A DNA stretch of 37,789 nt from Aliiruegeria lutimaris. Lineage in GTDB: Bacteria; Pseudomonadota; Alphaproteobacteria; Rhodobacterales; Rhodobacteraceae. The stretch is taken from NCBI RefSeq assembly GCF_900099935.1, contig NZ_FNEK01000050.1:1-37789 (forward strand), given 5' to 3'. Positions 25,056 to 32,613 of the stretch are shown piece by piece (positions within the stretch are counted from its first letter, which is position 1; each line of letters begins with the position of its first letter). Both the position numbers and the translations under genes were made by a program. Under the pieces are notes generated by a model. The model was not told where the DNA came from, did no database searches, and saw only the letters and a list, made by a program, of their open reading frames with translations.

Positions 25056-26849
25056 TTACTCGGCCGCGAGTCCCTCGGTGAATTGCAGTCGCGCCAGCCG
25101 GGCATAAAGGCCGCCCTGCGAGACCAGCTCGTCATGGTTGCCCTCGGCGATGATCCGGCCCTGCTCGAAGACGAGGATGCGGTCGGCCTGTTTCACTGTA
25201 GCCAGCCGGTGGGCGACGATCAGGGTCGTGCGGCCTTCGGTCAGCGTCGCGAAGGCATCTTGAACCGCGCGTTCGCTCTCGGCGTCGAGCGCCGAGGTGG
25301 CCTCGTCCAGCAGCAGCACTGGCGCGTCTCGCAGGATGGCGCGGGCGATGGCGATGCGCTGTTTCTGGCCGCCGGAGAGCATCACTCCACGTTCGCCGAC
25401 ATAGCTGTCATAGCCCTGCGGCAGGGCCGAAATGAAGTCATGCGCCTGCGCGGCCCGCGCGGCGGCATCGACCTCGGCGTCACTCGCATCGGGGCGGCCG
25501 AAACGGATGTTTTCTCTTGCGGTGGCAGCAAAGATCACCGGGTCCTGCGGGACCAGGGCGAGGTTCTGGCGGAAAGCGGCGCGTTCCATGTCGGCCAGCG
25601 CAATGCCGTCAAGGCGGATCGTGCCCTGTTGCGGGTCGTAGAAGCGCAGCAGCAATTGCAGGATCGTCGATTTGCCGGCGCCGGAGGGGCCAACTAGAGC
25701 GATCTGTTCGCCGGGACGCGCGGTGAAGGAGATGCCGTTGAGCGCGGCCTCTTCCGGGCGGCTTGGATAGTGGAAGACGACGTTCTCGAAGGCGATCTCG
25801 CCCCTGACGGGTGCGGGCAGTGCCTTCGGCTTGGCCGGGTCGGACACGCTGTCCTCGGCTCCCAGCAATTCGACCAGCCGCTCGGTGGCGCCGGCGGCGC
25901 GTTGCAGCTCGCCCCAAATCTCGGAGAGCGCGGCGACGGAACCAGCCATGATGCCGGCATAGATCAGGAACTGCACCAACTCGCCCGCGGTCATCACGTC
26001 GCCCCGCACATCACGCGCGCCGATCCAGAGAACGCCGAGAATGCCGGAGAAAACGACAAAGATGATGATCATCGTCAGCAGCGCCCGCACCCCGATGCGG
26101 GTCTTGGCCGTGGCGTAGCTGGCCTCGGTAACTTCGCCGAACCGGGCGCGGCTGGCCGCTTCATGCGAATAGGCCTGTACGGTCTGCGCGGCCTGCAGGG
26201 CTTCGGAAGCGTTGCCAGAGCTTTGCGCGATCCAGTCCTGGTTCACGCGCGAGAGCTTCCGCAGTTTCCGCCCGAGCGCCAGGATCGGCAGGATCACGAC
26301 CGGGATGATGGCCAGCACCATCAGCGTCAGCTTGCCGGAGGTGATGAACATCATCGCCAGCCCGCCCACGAAGAGCAGCGAGTTGCGCAGAAACCATGAG
26401 ACGGAAGATCCGATTACCTGCAGGATGAGGGTCGTATCCGTGGTGATCCGGCTGATCACCTCGCCGGTCAGCAGGTTCTCGTAATAGGCGGGGCTCATGG
26501 AGATCATGCGCGCGAAGACCGCCTTGCGGATATCGGCCACGACCCGTTCGCCCAGCCGGGTCACGACGTAATATCGCATGCCCGTACCAAGCGCGAAGAT
26601 CGCCGCGATGCCGATGGCGGCGAGGAAATAGCCGTCGAGCAGCGCCAGTGCGCCGTCTTCGAAGCCGTCCACCACGCGGCGGGCAGCCACCGGCAGCAGC
26701 AGCGAGACGCTTGCTGTGATGACGAGCGCGATGCCCGCGAGGATCACGTAGCGCTGGTAAGGGGCGAAGAACGGAAAGAGCGCTCTGAGAGAGCCAACCT
26801 TCTTCGAGCTCGCGCGCTGGTGTTCTGACTCAGGCCCGTTTCGCGCCAT
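25056..26849 (-). CDS. ABC exporter, fused permease-ATPase (MsbA/LmrA-like)
   Basis: A 597-residue half-transporter that should dimerise in the inner membrane. Six membrane segments span about residues 25-310. The nucleotide-binding domain follows near residue 350: VGPSGAGKST (Walker A), LVPQDPVIFAATARENIRFG (Q-loop), LSGGQKQRIAIARAIL (signature), PVLLLDEATSALD (Walker B) and VAHRL (H-loop). Substrates of this group include lipids and drugs; none can be named here. Start at 26849 follows GGAGGAG. Its start region overlaps divergent upstream sequence of the Nudix gene, whose own start is 161 bases away. Confidence 0.93.
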   Translation of the reverse strand: MARNGPESEHQRASSKKVGSLRALFPFFAPYQRYVILAGIALVITASVSLLLPVAARRVVDGFEDGALALLDGYFLAAIGIAAIFALGTGMRYYVVTRLGERVVADIRKAVFARMISMSPAYYENLLTGEVISRITTDTTLILQVIGSSVSWFLRNSLLFVGGLAMMFITSGKLTLMVLAIIPVVILPILALGRKLRKLSRVNQDWIAQSSGNASEALQAAQTVQAYSHEAASRARFGEVTEASYATAKTRIGVRALLTMIIIFVVFSGILGVLWIGARDVRGDVMTAGELVQFLIYAGIMAGSVAALSEIWGELQRAAGATERLVELLGAEDSVSDPAKPKALPAPVRGEIAFENVVFHYPSRPEEAALNGISFTARPGEQIALVGPSGAGKSTILQLLLRFYDPQQGTIRLDGIALADMERAAFRQNLALVPQDPVIFAATARENIRFGRPDASDAEVDAAARAAQAHDFISALPQGYDSYVGERGVMLSGGQKQRIAIARAILRDAPVLLLDEATSALDAESERAVQDAFATLTEGRTTLIVAHRLATVKQADRILVFEQGRIIAEGNHDELVSQGGLYARLARLQFTEGLAAE

Positions 26850-27009
26850 GTTTTTCTCCTCCGTTTCGCGGAGCAATAGCTGGCTGGGAAAGATGCGGCA
26901 AGCCAGAGGCGGTGCTTTGCTGCCCGACCGGGCAAAATGGCTTGGTTGGAAAGCCTTGGCGGAGTATCGGTTCCGCGTCGGTCGCCATGGCCGCCGCAAG
27001 GAGTTTGCC

Positions 27010-27462
27010 ATGTCCCGGAACGGGTTCGCCGCCCTGCTCGAAGATCGCTCCCTGATCGGCGCGAAGGTGGCGCTGTTCCGCGGGGAAACGATCCTCTGTT
27101 ACCAGCGCGATGACTTTGCCCATATTCCCGATCCCGGACGGTGGGACCTGCCCGGCGGCCTTCGGGAGCCGGGCGAGACGATCCTCGATTGCGCGCTGAG
27201 GGAAGTGCAGGAGGAATTCGGCATCCACCTGTCGCCGCAGGGGTTCGATTACGCGTCGCGTTTCCTGAAATACGAGCCGCAACGGATCGAGGGGGCTTTC
27301 CTGGCGGGGCAGATCCCGCAGGAATTGGTCGACGCGATTGTTTTCGGTGACGAAGGACAATGCTGGGAGATGATGCCCGTTGCGCGCTTCCTGTCCCACC
27401 CGTTCGGCGTGCGGGAGCTACAGGCCAGCGTTGCGCTCTTCTGGGACGGTCTCGATGGGTGA
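27010..27462 (+). CDS. Nudix hydrolase
   Basis: A 150-residue pyrophosphohydrolase. The Nudix box is intact: GGLREPGETILDCALREVQEEFGI fits GX5EX7REUXEEXGU, with the metal-binding glutamates in REVQEE. Preceded by GRWDLPGG. Substrates of small Nudix enzymes include damaged nucleotides, sugar nucleotides and caps; unknown here. Start at 27010 follows AAGGAG; an upstream in-frame ATG at 26848 overlaps the ABC gene start on the other strand and is unlikely. A long hairpin follows the stop codon. Confidence 0.9.
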   Translation: MSRNGFAALLEDRSLIGAKVALFRGETILCYQRDDFAHIPDPGRWDLPGGLREPGETILDCALREVQEEFGIHLSPQGFDYASRFLKYEPQRIEGAFLAGQIPQELVDAIVFGDEGQCWEMMPVARFLSHPFGVRELQASVALFWDGLDG

Positions 27463-27464
27463 GA

Positions 27465-27489
27465 GGGGCGCCGCATGTTCCGGCGCCCC
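27465..27489. terminator. Bidirectional hairpin between convergent genes
   Basis: GGGGCGCCG and CGGCGCCCC form a perfect 9-bp stem with a 7-base loop, three bases past the Nudix stop codon and 12 bases before the end of the isomerase-like gene. No T-run on either side. Confidence 0.55.
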
Positions 27490-27500
27490 GCCTTTGGCCC

Positions 27501-29094
27501 TTAGCCGGGTTTCACGCCGCAGAAGCAGACGGTGATGCCCAGTTCCTTTGCGAGCGTGGCCCGGGCGATCATGACGCGGTCTGCCTCCTCGGCGGAGTGC
27601 GCATAGACGACCTGGATATGGTTGGCCTTGTGCCGCGCCATTATCTGGTCGCGGGTCACGCCCGTCAGCACGCCGTGCATGATCGGCCATTTCGGCGTGG
27701 TGCCGTCCAGCCGCCGCCGGGTCTCCGCCTCGGGGAGCACGATGGCCTGTCCGCGCCCGATATCCATGCGCAGCGCGCCGTCTGCGACAAAGATCCGGGA
27801 CCAGATGATCTCGCCCGCCCTGGCCACCCGCTCAGCGTTCCGCCACCGTTGGGGAAATACATCGGCGGCTGGAGGAAGCTCTCGGAGCCGGCCCGGCCGC
27901 CCTCGTTATGCGCGGGCGGCACGGCGCCGGAGATTTCGAACACCCAGACGAACGCGTCGGTCGTCCCGCTCTCGTCGGGGCCGCCCCAGCGGAGGTCATG
28001 CAGCGTGCTCTCGACCGGTTGGCCAAGCGCCTTGTGCAGGCGATTGATCAGGATACCATCGAGCCCTGCGCATTCGTCGACCTCGTTGAAATGTACGATT
28101 GCTTCGCCTTGCCGGATCACGCCGTTCGGTCCGGTCACATCCGGCCGGTCGGCGTTGTTCAGCGTCCCTTCGACAAGGTCGGAGGCCGGCATCAGGTCCT
28201 TCAGGCCCTGCTGGTACTGGATACCGATGGCCTCGCAGCCGAGCGCGTCGGCGATGCGCATGGCGGCAATACACATCTTCCACTGTTCGAGAACCTGCGC
28301 CTCCGTCAGGTCCTCCGCGTGATCTTCGCCGAGATGGAATTTCAGGCCCTTGGCCCGGTACCACTCGGAGACGTCGAGGGCCTCCGCCTCGGGCACTTGC
28401 TGGGCGGCGTAGTAGAGGGCGGATTGCGAAAGCCGCTCCTTGAACACGCCCATGCGCAGAAGCGCCTCGTCGGGGATGATGGCGTTGTGCATGCCCATGC
28501 AGCCCTCGTCGAAGACACCCATGATGACCTTTTGGTGCAGCATCGACTCGACGATGCCCTTCACGATTGCTGCGTCGGCCTCCGGCAGGTCCAGTTCGGT
28601 GCAGGGGATGACGTGATCTGTCTCGTGGGTGATCGTCCCGGTCTCAAGCCATTCATCAAGGGCGCGCTCGAAGAACGGGTCTTCGAAATTCTCGCTCCAG
28701 ATCGACGAATAGGCGACGCCCGCCTTGGTCAGCGAGCCGTTGAGATTGAGCAGCCCCACCAGCCCCGGCGATTGCCCGGACCAGTTGGCCACGGTCAGGA
28801 TCGGGCCGCGGTGGTGGTAGAGACCGGCGAGCAAATGGTGCGAATACTGCCAGACCGCCTCGGCGACGATCAGCGGCGCTTCCGGGTCGATACCGGCAAG
28901 GACATCCATGCCTTCGCGCTGACTGCCGATGAAGCCGTGGCCCTGCGGCTTCTCCGGATGCCCCGGGTGACCGTGCGCCCCTTAGCGGCGATCCCCGCCA
29001 TCAAGCGGTCTTCCATCGTCTTCTGGGCGGGCCAGCACGCGATATTCGCGCTTTCGCGCAGGTCTCCGTTTGCTATCAGGACGATGTCTTTCAT
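27501..29094 (-). pseudogene. L-fucose isomerase-like protein, broken by two frameshifts
   Basis: Three minus-strand frames join into one protein of about 530 residues: MKDIVLIANGDLRESANIAC to TVTRG (29094 to about 28965), [20 protein letters not shown] to PMYFPNGGG (to about 27842), and [18 protein letters not shown] to the stop at 27501. Motifs such as [40 protein letters not shown] and [20 protein letters not shown] are those of proteins annotated as fucose isomerase-like in alphaproteobacteria. Each break needs one added base, beside CCCCGGG at 28961-28967 and near TTCCGCC at 27839-27845. Either both are sequencing errors in G/C runs or the gene is recently dead. The rest of the frame is well conserved with no other stops. 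Ribosome site is weak. Confidence 0.7.
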
Positions 29095-29650
29095 CGCGGT
29101 TTCTTCTTCAAGGTTGGACCGCGACGACTGCGCCGCGGCGCCGGAATATCAGTGCCGGCGGTCAACCGGCGGAGACGGGGGGCATGGCAGGCCGTGCGCA
29201 CTGTTTCCCTCACCCGTCATGCGGGCGGCATCAATGCGACGAATTTCTCATAACGCACTGTAATGAAGCGCTTCTACAGGAGGGTCTCTGGATCGGAGCA
29301 CCGTTTGGCCGGATTCGCTGTCCAGTTGCAGGCGCCCCAGATGCATGTCCGTCGTTGGAGTGGTGCGGAGATTCGGAGCGTGGAGATCCCAAAGCGATCG
29401 GTGGTTTTCTAGCCCGACTGCGTTCCCGGCGGACTCGACAATTTGCCGATTGGATCGCCGTTGGCCCGGGAAGAGAGTGCTCCGCTTGTTCGGATGAGGC
29501 GGGCGTGAAGGCCTTGTTTCGCCGTGCCGGCGTTTACTTTCCTTCCGAGCGGAAGTGTCTTTCAGGATTGGGCCTGTTAAGGTTCTTTTTTCCTACCTTG
29601 ATATAGAGCTCTGTCTGTATACAGGCGACGAGCACTCCAAAGGAACCGAT
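29095..29650. other. Intergenic region upstream of the SPFH gene
   Basis: About 550 bases between the divergent isomerase-like gene and the SPFH gene. An open plus frame covers part of it, but its composition (many Arg, Cys, Gly) and lack of a ribosome site speak against a gene. The last 80 bases become AT-richer (TTGATATAGAG near 29599) and probably hold the SPFH promoter. Confidence 0.5.
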
Positions 29651-30532
29651 ATGGACCAGTTACCTCTTTCCGGCGGCAACATCGTCACCATCCTGCTTGC
29701 CTTCTTTATCATTCTTTGCGTCCTGCTCGGTGTTCGTATCGTCGGCCAGTCCGAGAAATTCGTCATCGAGCGTTTCGGGCGGCTGCACTCCGTTCTCGGG
29801 CCGGGTCTGAACCTGATTGTGCCCTTCCTCGACCGCGTCGCGCACCGGGTTTCCATTCTCGAGCGGCAATTGCCGAATGCGACGCAGGACGCCATCACCA
29901 AGGACAACGTTCTCGTCCAGATCGACACCTCCGTTTTCTACCGGATCAACGATCCGGCCCGGACAGTTTACCGGATCCGTGACGTGGACAGCGCCATCGC
30001 CACGACCGTGGCCGGTATCGTGCGCGCCGAAATCGGCAAGATGGAGTTGGACGAGGTTCAGTCCAACCGCGCCCAGCTTATCGCCCGGATCAAGGAATCC
30101 GTGGAGGATGCCGTTGACGACTGGGGGATCGAGGTTACCCGGGCCGAGCTTCTTGATGTGAATCTCGATCAGGCGACGCGAGAAGCCATGCTTCAGCAGC
30201 TCAACGCCGAACGCTCGCGCCGTGCCCATGTGACGGAGGCCGAAGGCATGAAGCGGGCGGTCGAGCTTCAGGCCGATGCCCAGCTGTATTCCGCCGAGCA
30301 GATCGCCAAGGCCCGGCGCATACAGGCCGATGCCGAGGCCTATGCGACCGGTGTTGTGGCCAAGGCGATCCAGGAGAACGGCCTGGAAGCCGCGCAATAC
30401 CAGGTTGCCCTGAAGCAGGTCGAAGCCTTGCAGGCGCTCGGCGCTGGCGAGGGCAAGCACACCGTCGTTCTGCCGGCCGAAGCGGTCTCGGCCTTTGGCG
30501 ACGCATTCAAGCTTCTGAAAGGGCGCGGCTGA
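29651..30532 (+). CDS. SPFH/Band 7 (stomatin-like, QmcA-type) membrane protein
   Basis: A 293-residue protein: one N-terminal membrane helix (IVTILLAFFIILCVLLGV), then the SPFH domain (SEKFVIERFGRLHSVLGPGL, FLDRVAHRVSILERQLP, VQIDTSVFYRINDPARTVY) and a long coiled-coil region rich in Ala, Glu and Lys (EAEGMKRAVELQADAQLYSA). It forms large membrane oligomers tied to lipid microdomains and, in E. coli QmcA and relatives, to the FtsH protease system. Start at 29651 follows AAAGGAA. The stop overlaps the nfeD-like start by one base (TGATG), the usual SPFH-NfeD operon. Confidence 0.93.
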   Translation: MDQLPLSGGNIVTILLAFFIILCVLLGVRIVGQSEKFVIERFGRLHSVLGPGLNLIVPFLDRVAHRVSILERQLPNATQDAITKDNVLVQIDTSVFYRINDPARTVYRIRDVDSAIATTVAGIVRAEIGKMELDEVQSNRAQLIARIKESVEDAVDDWGIEVTRAELLDVNLDQATREAMLQQLNAERSRRAHVTEAEGMKRAVELQADAQLYSAEQIAKARRIQADAEAYATGVVAKAIQENGLEAAQYQVALKQVEALQALGAGEGKHTVVLPAEAVSAFGDAFKLLKGRG

Positions 30533-30819
30533 TGTGGTGGACGGCCTGGTGGGTCTGGATGGTCGCGGGCCTTGCGCTGGCGATCCTGGAGGTCTTGGCG
30601 CCGGGATGGATATTCCTCGGCTTTGCCATCGGCTCTGCGGTGACGGGCGCGCTGCTCTGGATAGGCGGCCCCTTCATGGCGTTTGTCGAGGGCTCCTTGC
30701 CGCTTACCCTGCTGGTTTTCGCGATTCTGTCGCTGGTGTCCTGGGTTGTCCTGAGAAAGGTTTTTGGACTGCGCGGCGGCTCGGTGAAGACCTTCGATCA
30801 CGATATCAACGAGAACTGA
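30532..30819 (+). CDS. NfeD-family membrane protein (short form)
   Basis: A 95-residue protein with three hydrophobic segments: WVWMVAGLALAILEVLAPGW, IFLGFAIGSAVTGALLWIG and LPLTLLVFAILSLVSWVVL. It lacks the protease domain and the C-terminal OB-fold that longer NfeD proteins have. It is translationally coupled to the SPFH gene, and the pair is a conserved module where NfeD partners the SPFH oligomer. The stop codon sits in the arm of a hairpin (30813-30845). Confidence 0.9.
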   Translation: MWWTAWWVWMVAGLALAILEVLAPGWIFLGFAIGSAVTGALLWIGGPFMAFVEGSLPLTLLVFAILSLVSWVVLRKVFGLRGGSVKTFDHDINEN

Positions 30820-30845
30820 CAGCGCGCTTCTTGCGCGGCCAGTTC
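30813..30845 (+). terminator. Hairpin across the nfeD stop codon
   Basis: GAACTG and CAGTTC form the base, and GCGCGC/GCGCG the upper stem with loop TTCTT; a small mismatch separates the two. The nfeD TGA lies in the 5' arm. No T-run follows, so efficiency is uncertain. Confidence 0.45.
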
Positions 30846-30925
30846 AGATGTCCCACGCGCCGCAGGCGCGCCCGGCCCCAAGGGGTTGCGACGCCGAAGG
30901 CGTCAATGCTCGAGGGGAAGCCCTC
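30845..30925. repeat. Dispersed hairpin repeat, family A, copy 2
   Basis: CAGATGTCCCACGCGCCGC then AGGCGCGCCCGGCCCCA is nearly identical to 5916-5952. The later hairpins are GACGCC/GGCGTC (30890-30904) and GAGGG/CCCTC (30912-30925), paired like those of copy 1 but with different bases. It lies between the convergent nfeD and pyrF genes, just past the pyrF stop. Confidence 0.75.
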
Positions 30926-30933
30926 CTGTCGGC

Positions 30934-31650
30934 TCAGTTATTGGGACGCTGCGCTTGCGGGCTGGCAAGTTCGCGCAGGATTTCCTCAGCCGCCGCTCTC
31001 GGGTCACCGGCCTGCCAGACGGGGCGGCCAACCACCACGTGGTCCGCGCCATTGGCAATGGCCTGCGCCGGGGTTGCAACCCGCTTCTGATCGCCCAAAT
31101 CGGCACCGGCTGGCCGAACGCCCGGCGTGACGATCAGTTTGCCTTCCGCTTCCGGCAAGGCGCGGATGAGCGGGGCCTCCTGCGGTGAGGCGATGAGCCC
31201 GTCGGCACCGGCATTGAGCGCGTTGGCAGCTCGCTCCAGAACGATATCGCGCACATCGCCCGGCTTGATCAGGCTGGCGTCGAGGTCGGCCCGGTCGAGC
31301 GATGTCAGGATGGTCACGGCCAGGATCTTGAGATCCTTTTCGCCCTTGCCTTCCTGCGCGGCGCGCACCACGTGCGGATCGCCATGCACGGTCAGGAAAT
31401 CGAGGTCGAACTGGGCCAGCCCGCGCACCGCGGCTTCTACCGTGGCGCCGATATCGAACAGCTTCATGTCAAGGAAGATGCGCTTGCCGTGCTCACCCTT
31501 GAGCTCGTTGGCCAGCGCCAGCCCGCCGCCCGTCAGCATCCCGAGGCCGATCTTGTAGAAAGAGACGGCATCGCCGAGCTTTTTGGCAAGCTCCAGCCCG
31601 GCCAGGGCATTGGGCACGTCGAGGGCGACTATCAGGCGGTCGTCGGACAT
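30934..31650 (-). CDS. pyrF: Orotidine-5'-phosphate decarboxylase
   Basis: A 238-residue TIM-barrel enzyme, last step of UMP synthesis in the cytoplasm. Motifs are LIVALDVPN, FYKIGLGML, the catalytic FLDMKLFDIGATV (Asp-x-Lys-x-x-Asp), LTVHGDPHVV, IVTPGVRP and DHVVVGRPVW at the phosphate site. Start at 31650 follows AAGGAG; a frame reaching 31707 is not family-like. Length is normal. Ends next to repeat A copy 2. Confidence 0.96.
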   Translation of the reverse strand: MSDDRLIVALDVPNALAGLELAKKLGDAVSFYKIGLGMLTGGGLALANELKGEHGKRIFLDMKLFDIGATVEAAVRGLAQFDLDFLTVHGDPHVVRAAQEGKGEKDLKILAVTILTSLDRADLDASLIKPGDVRDIVLERAANALNAGADGLIASPQEAPLIRALPEAEGKLIVTPGVRPAGADLGDQKRVATPAQAIANGADHVVVGRPVWQAGDPRAAAEEILRELASPQAQRPNN

Positions 31651-31681
31651 CTTGGGGCTCCTTGAATGCGGTTGCGCCTGC

Positions 31682-32404
31682 CTAGTCCGTCCCGTCTTCC
31701 GCATCAAGCGGCCCGTAGAGCCAGCGCATGTCCGGCGCCTCGACCGTGTACATATGCACCCAGATATAGGCGTGCTGAAAGCAGGCCACGACCAGTGCCT
31801 GCCAAGACCCGGCGATCAGCGCGATCCCCCAGAGGCCGAGAAAGGCAAGCGCATACATGGAATTGTCGAACCAGCGAAAGCTGCCCTGTTTTACCATCGG
31901 CATGGACAGGTAGCGCGCGCGGAAATGATCGCCGCCAGTCGCCCGCCTGATGGTGAAGTGGCGGAGAACGGAATTCAGGGTCCATGCGGCGGGAAGGATC
32001 AGCAAGACGCCCAGCAGGAGAGTGCCCGGACGCCAGAGCGAGAGGCTGCCGGCATCCAGCACGGCGGTTACGAGCAGCGTGATCGGGCGGGCGACGAGCA
32101 GGGGAAGGAAGATCCATTGCCAATTCGCGAAATCCCGCTTGCCCCAGAGCCTGGTGAAGATCGCGCGGTGCAGTTGCATCCGGAAGCCGAAGGCGACAAC
32201 CGCCTGGTGCAGCACCGCCAGCCAGATGGAGGCCCAGGCCCAGTCGAGGCTGTCGAGCCCCAGAAAGCGCCCCTGTCCGGGGCTGTCTTCCAGCAGCCAT
32301 GCCGCCCCGCAGAGCATGAGCGCCAGCATGAGGAGATGCTGCGGCTGGCCCTCGAGTATATCGCTCCACCGGCTTCTGGCGCGGATCTGGTCGAAACGGG
32401 ACAT
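31682..32404 (-). CDS. Conserved multi-pass membrane protein, possible PEMT/ICMT-like methyltransferase
   Basis: A 240-residue protein with about five hydrophobic segments (LLMLALMLCGAAWLL, IWLAVLHQAVVAFGF, IFLPLLVARPITLLVTAVL, GTLLLGVLLILPAAW, LVVACFQHAYIWVHMY). The C-terminal stretch with RATGGDHFRARYLSMPMVKQ, FRWFDNSMYALAFLGLWG and EAPDMRWLYGPL resembles integral-membrane phospholipid or isoprenylcysteine methyltransferases, where similar His/Arg/Glu residues bind S-adenosylmethionine. This is a motif impression, not a firm assignment. Start at 32404 (MSRFDQ) follows GGAGATGACC at good spacing. It lies upstream of pyrF on the same strand, 31 bases apart. Confidence 0.7.
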   Translation of the reverse strand: MSRFDQIRARSRWSDILEGQPQHLLMLALMLCGAAWLLEDSPGQGRFLGLDSLDWAWASIWLAVLHQAVVAFGFRMQLHRAIFTRLWGKRDFANWQWIFLPLLVARPITLLVTAVLDAGSLSLWRPGTLLLGVLLILPAAWTLNSVLRHFTIRRATGGDHFRARYLSMPMVKQGSFRWFDNSMYALAFLGLWGIALIAGSWQALVVACFQHAYIWVHMYTVEAPDMRWLYGPLDAEDGTD

Positions 32405-32505
32405 GGTCATCTCCGCGTTATAGGTCGGCGTCATGCTCCGTCCCGGGCGCGCACCGGTCAAGCACCGCCCGAAAAAACACTGTGGGAAAAATGTGACAGT
32501 GGTGC

Positions 32506-32534
32506 TTGAGCCGGAGCGGTCCCGGCCCCATATC
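32506..32534 (+). promoter_or_regulatory. RpoH (sigma-32) promoter of clpB
   Basis: CTTGAG at 32506-32511 and CCATAT at 32529-32534, 17 bases apart, match the alphaproteobacterial heat-shock consensus. It lies 80 bases before the clpB start, as expected for a heat-shock disaggregase gene. Confidence 0.8.
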
Positions 32535-32613
32535 GCATTCGAGGCCTGTGCAATCTCCACGCCGCTGACGGGTGGAGGAATTCCGGCAGGCGCTTGTGAA
32601 AAGGAGAATGCCG

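Noticed and set aside
27501-29094. Programmed frameshifting in the isomerase-like gene
   Set aside because: The break sites lack the usual slippery heptamer with a downstream structure, and two separate events would be needed.
29070-29606. A 178-residue plus frame in the gap before the SPFH gene
   Set aside because: Arg/Cys/Gly-rich, overlaps the isomerase-like start, has no ribosome site and no recognisable motif.
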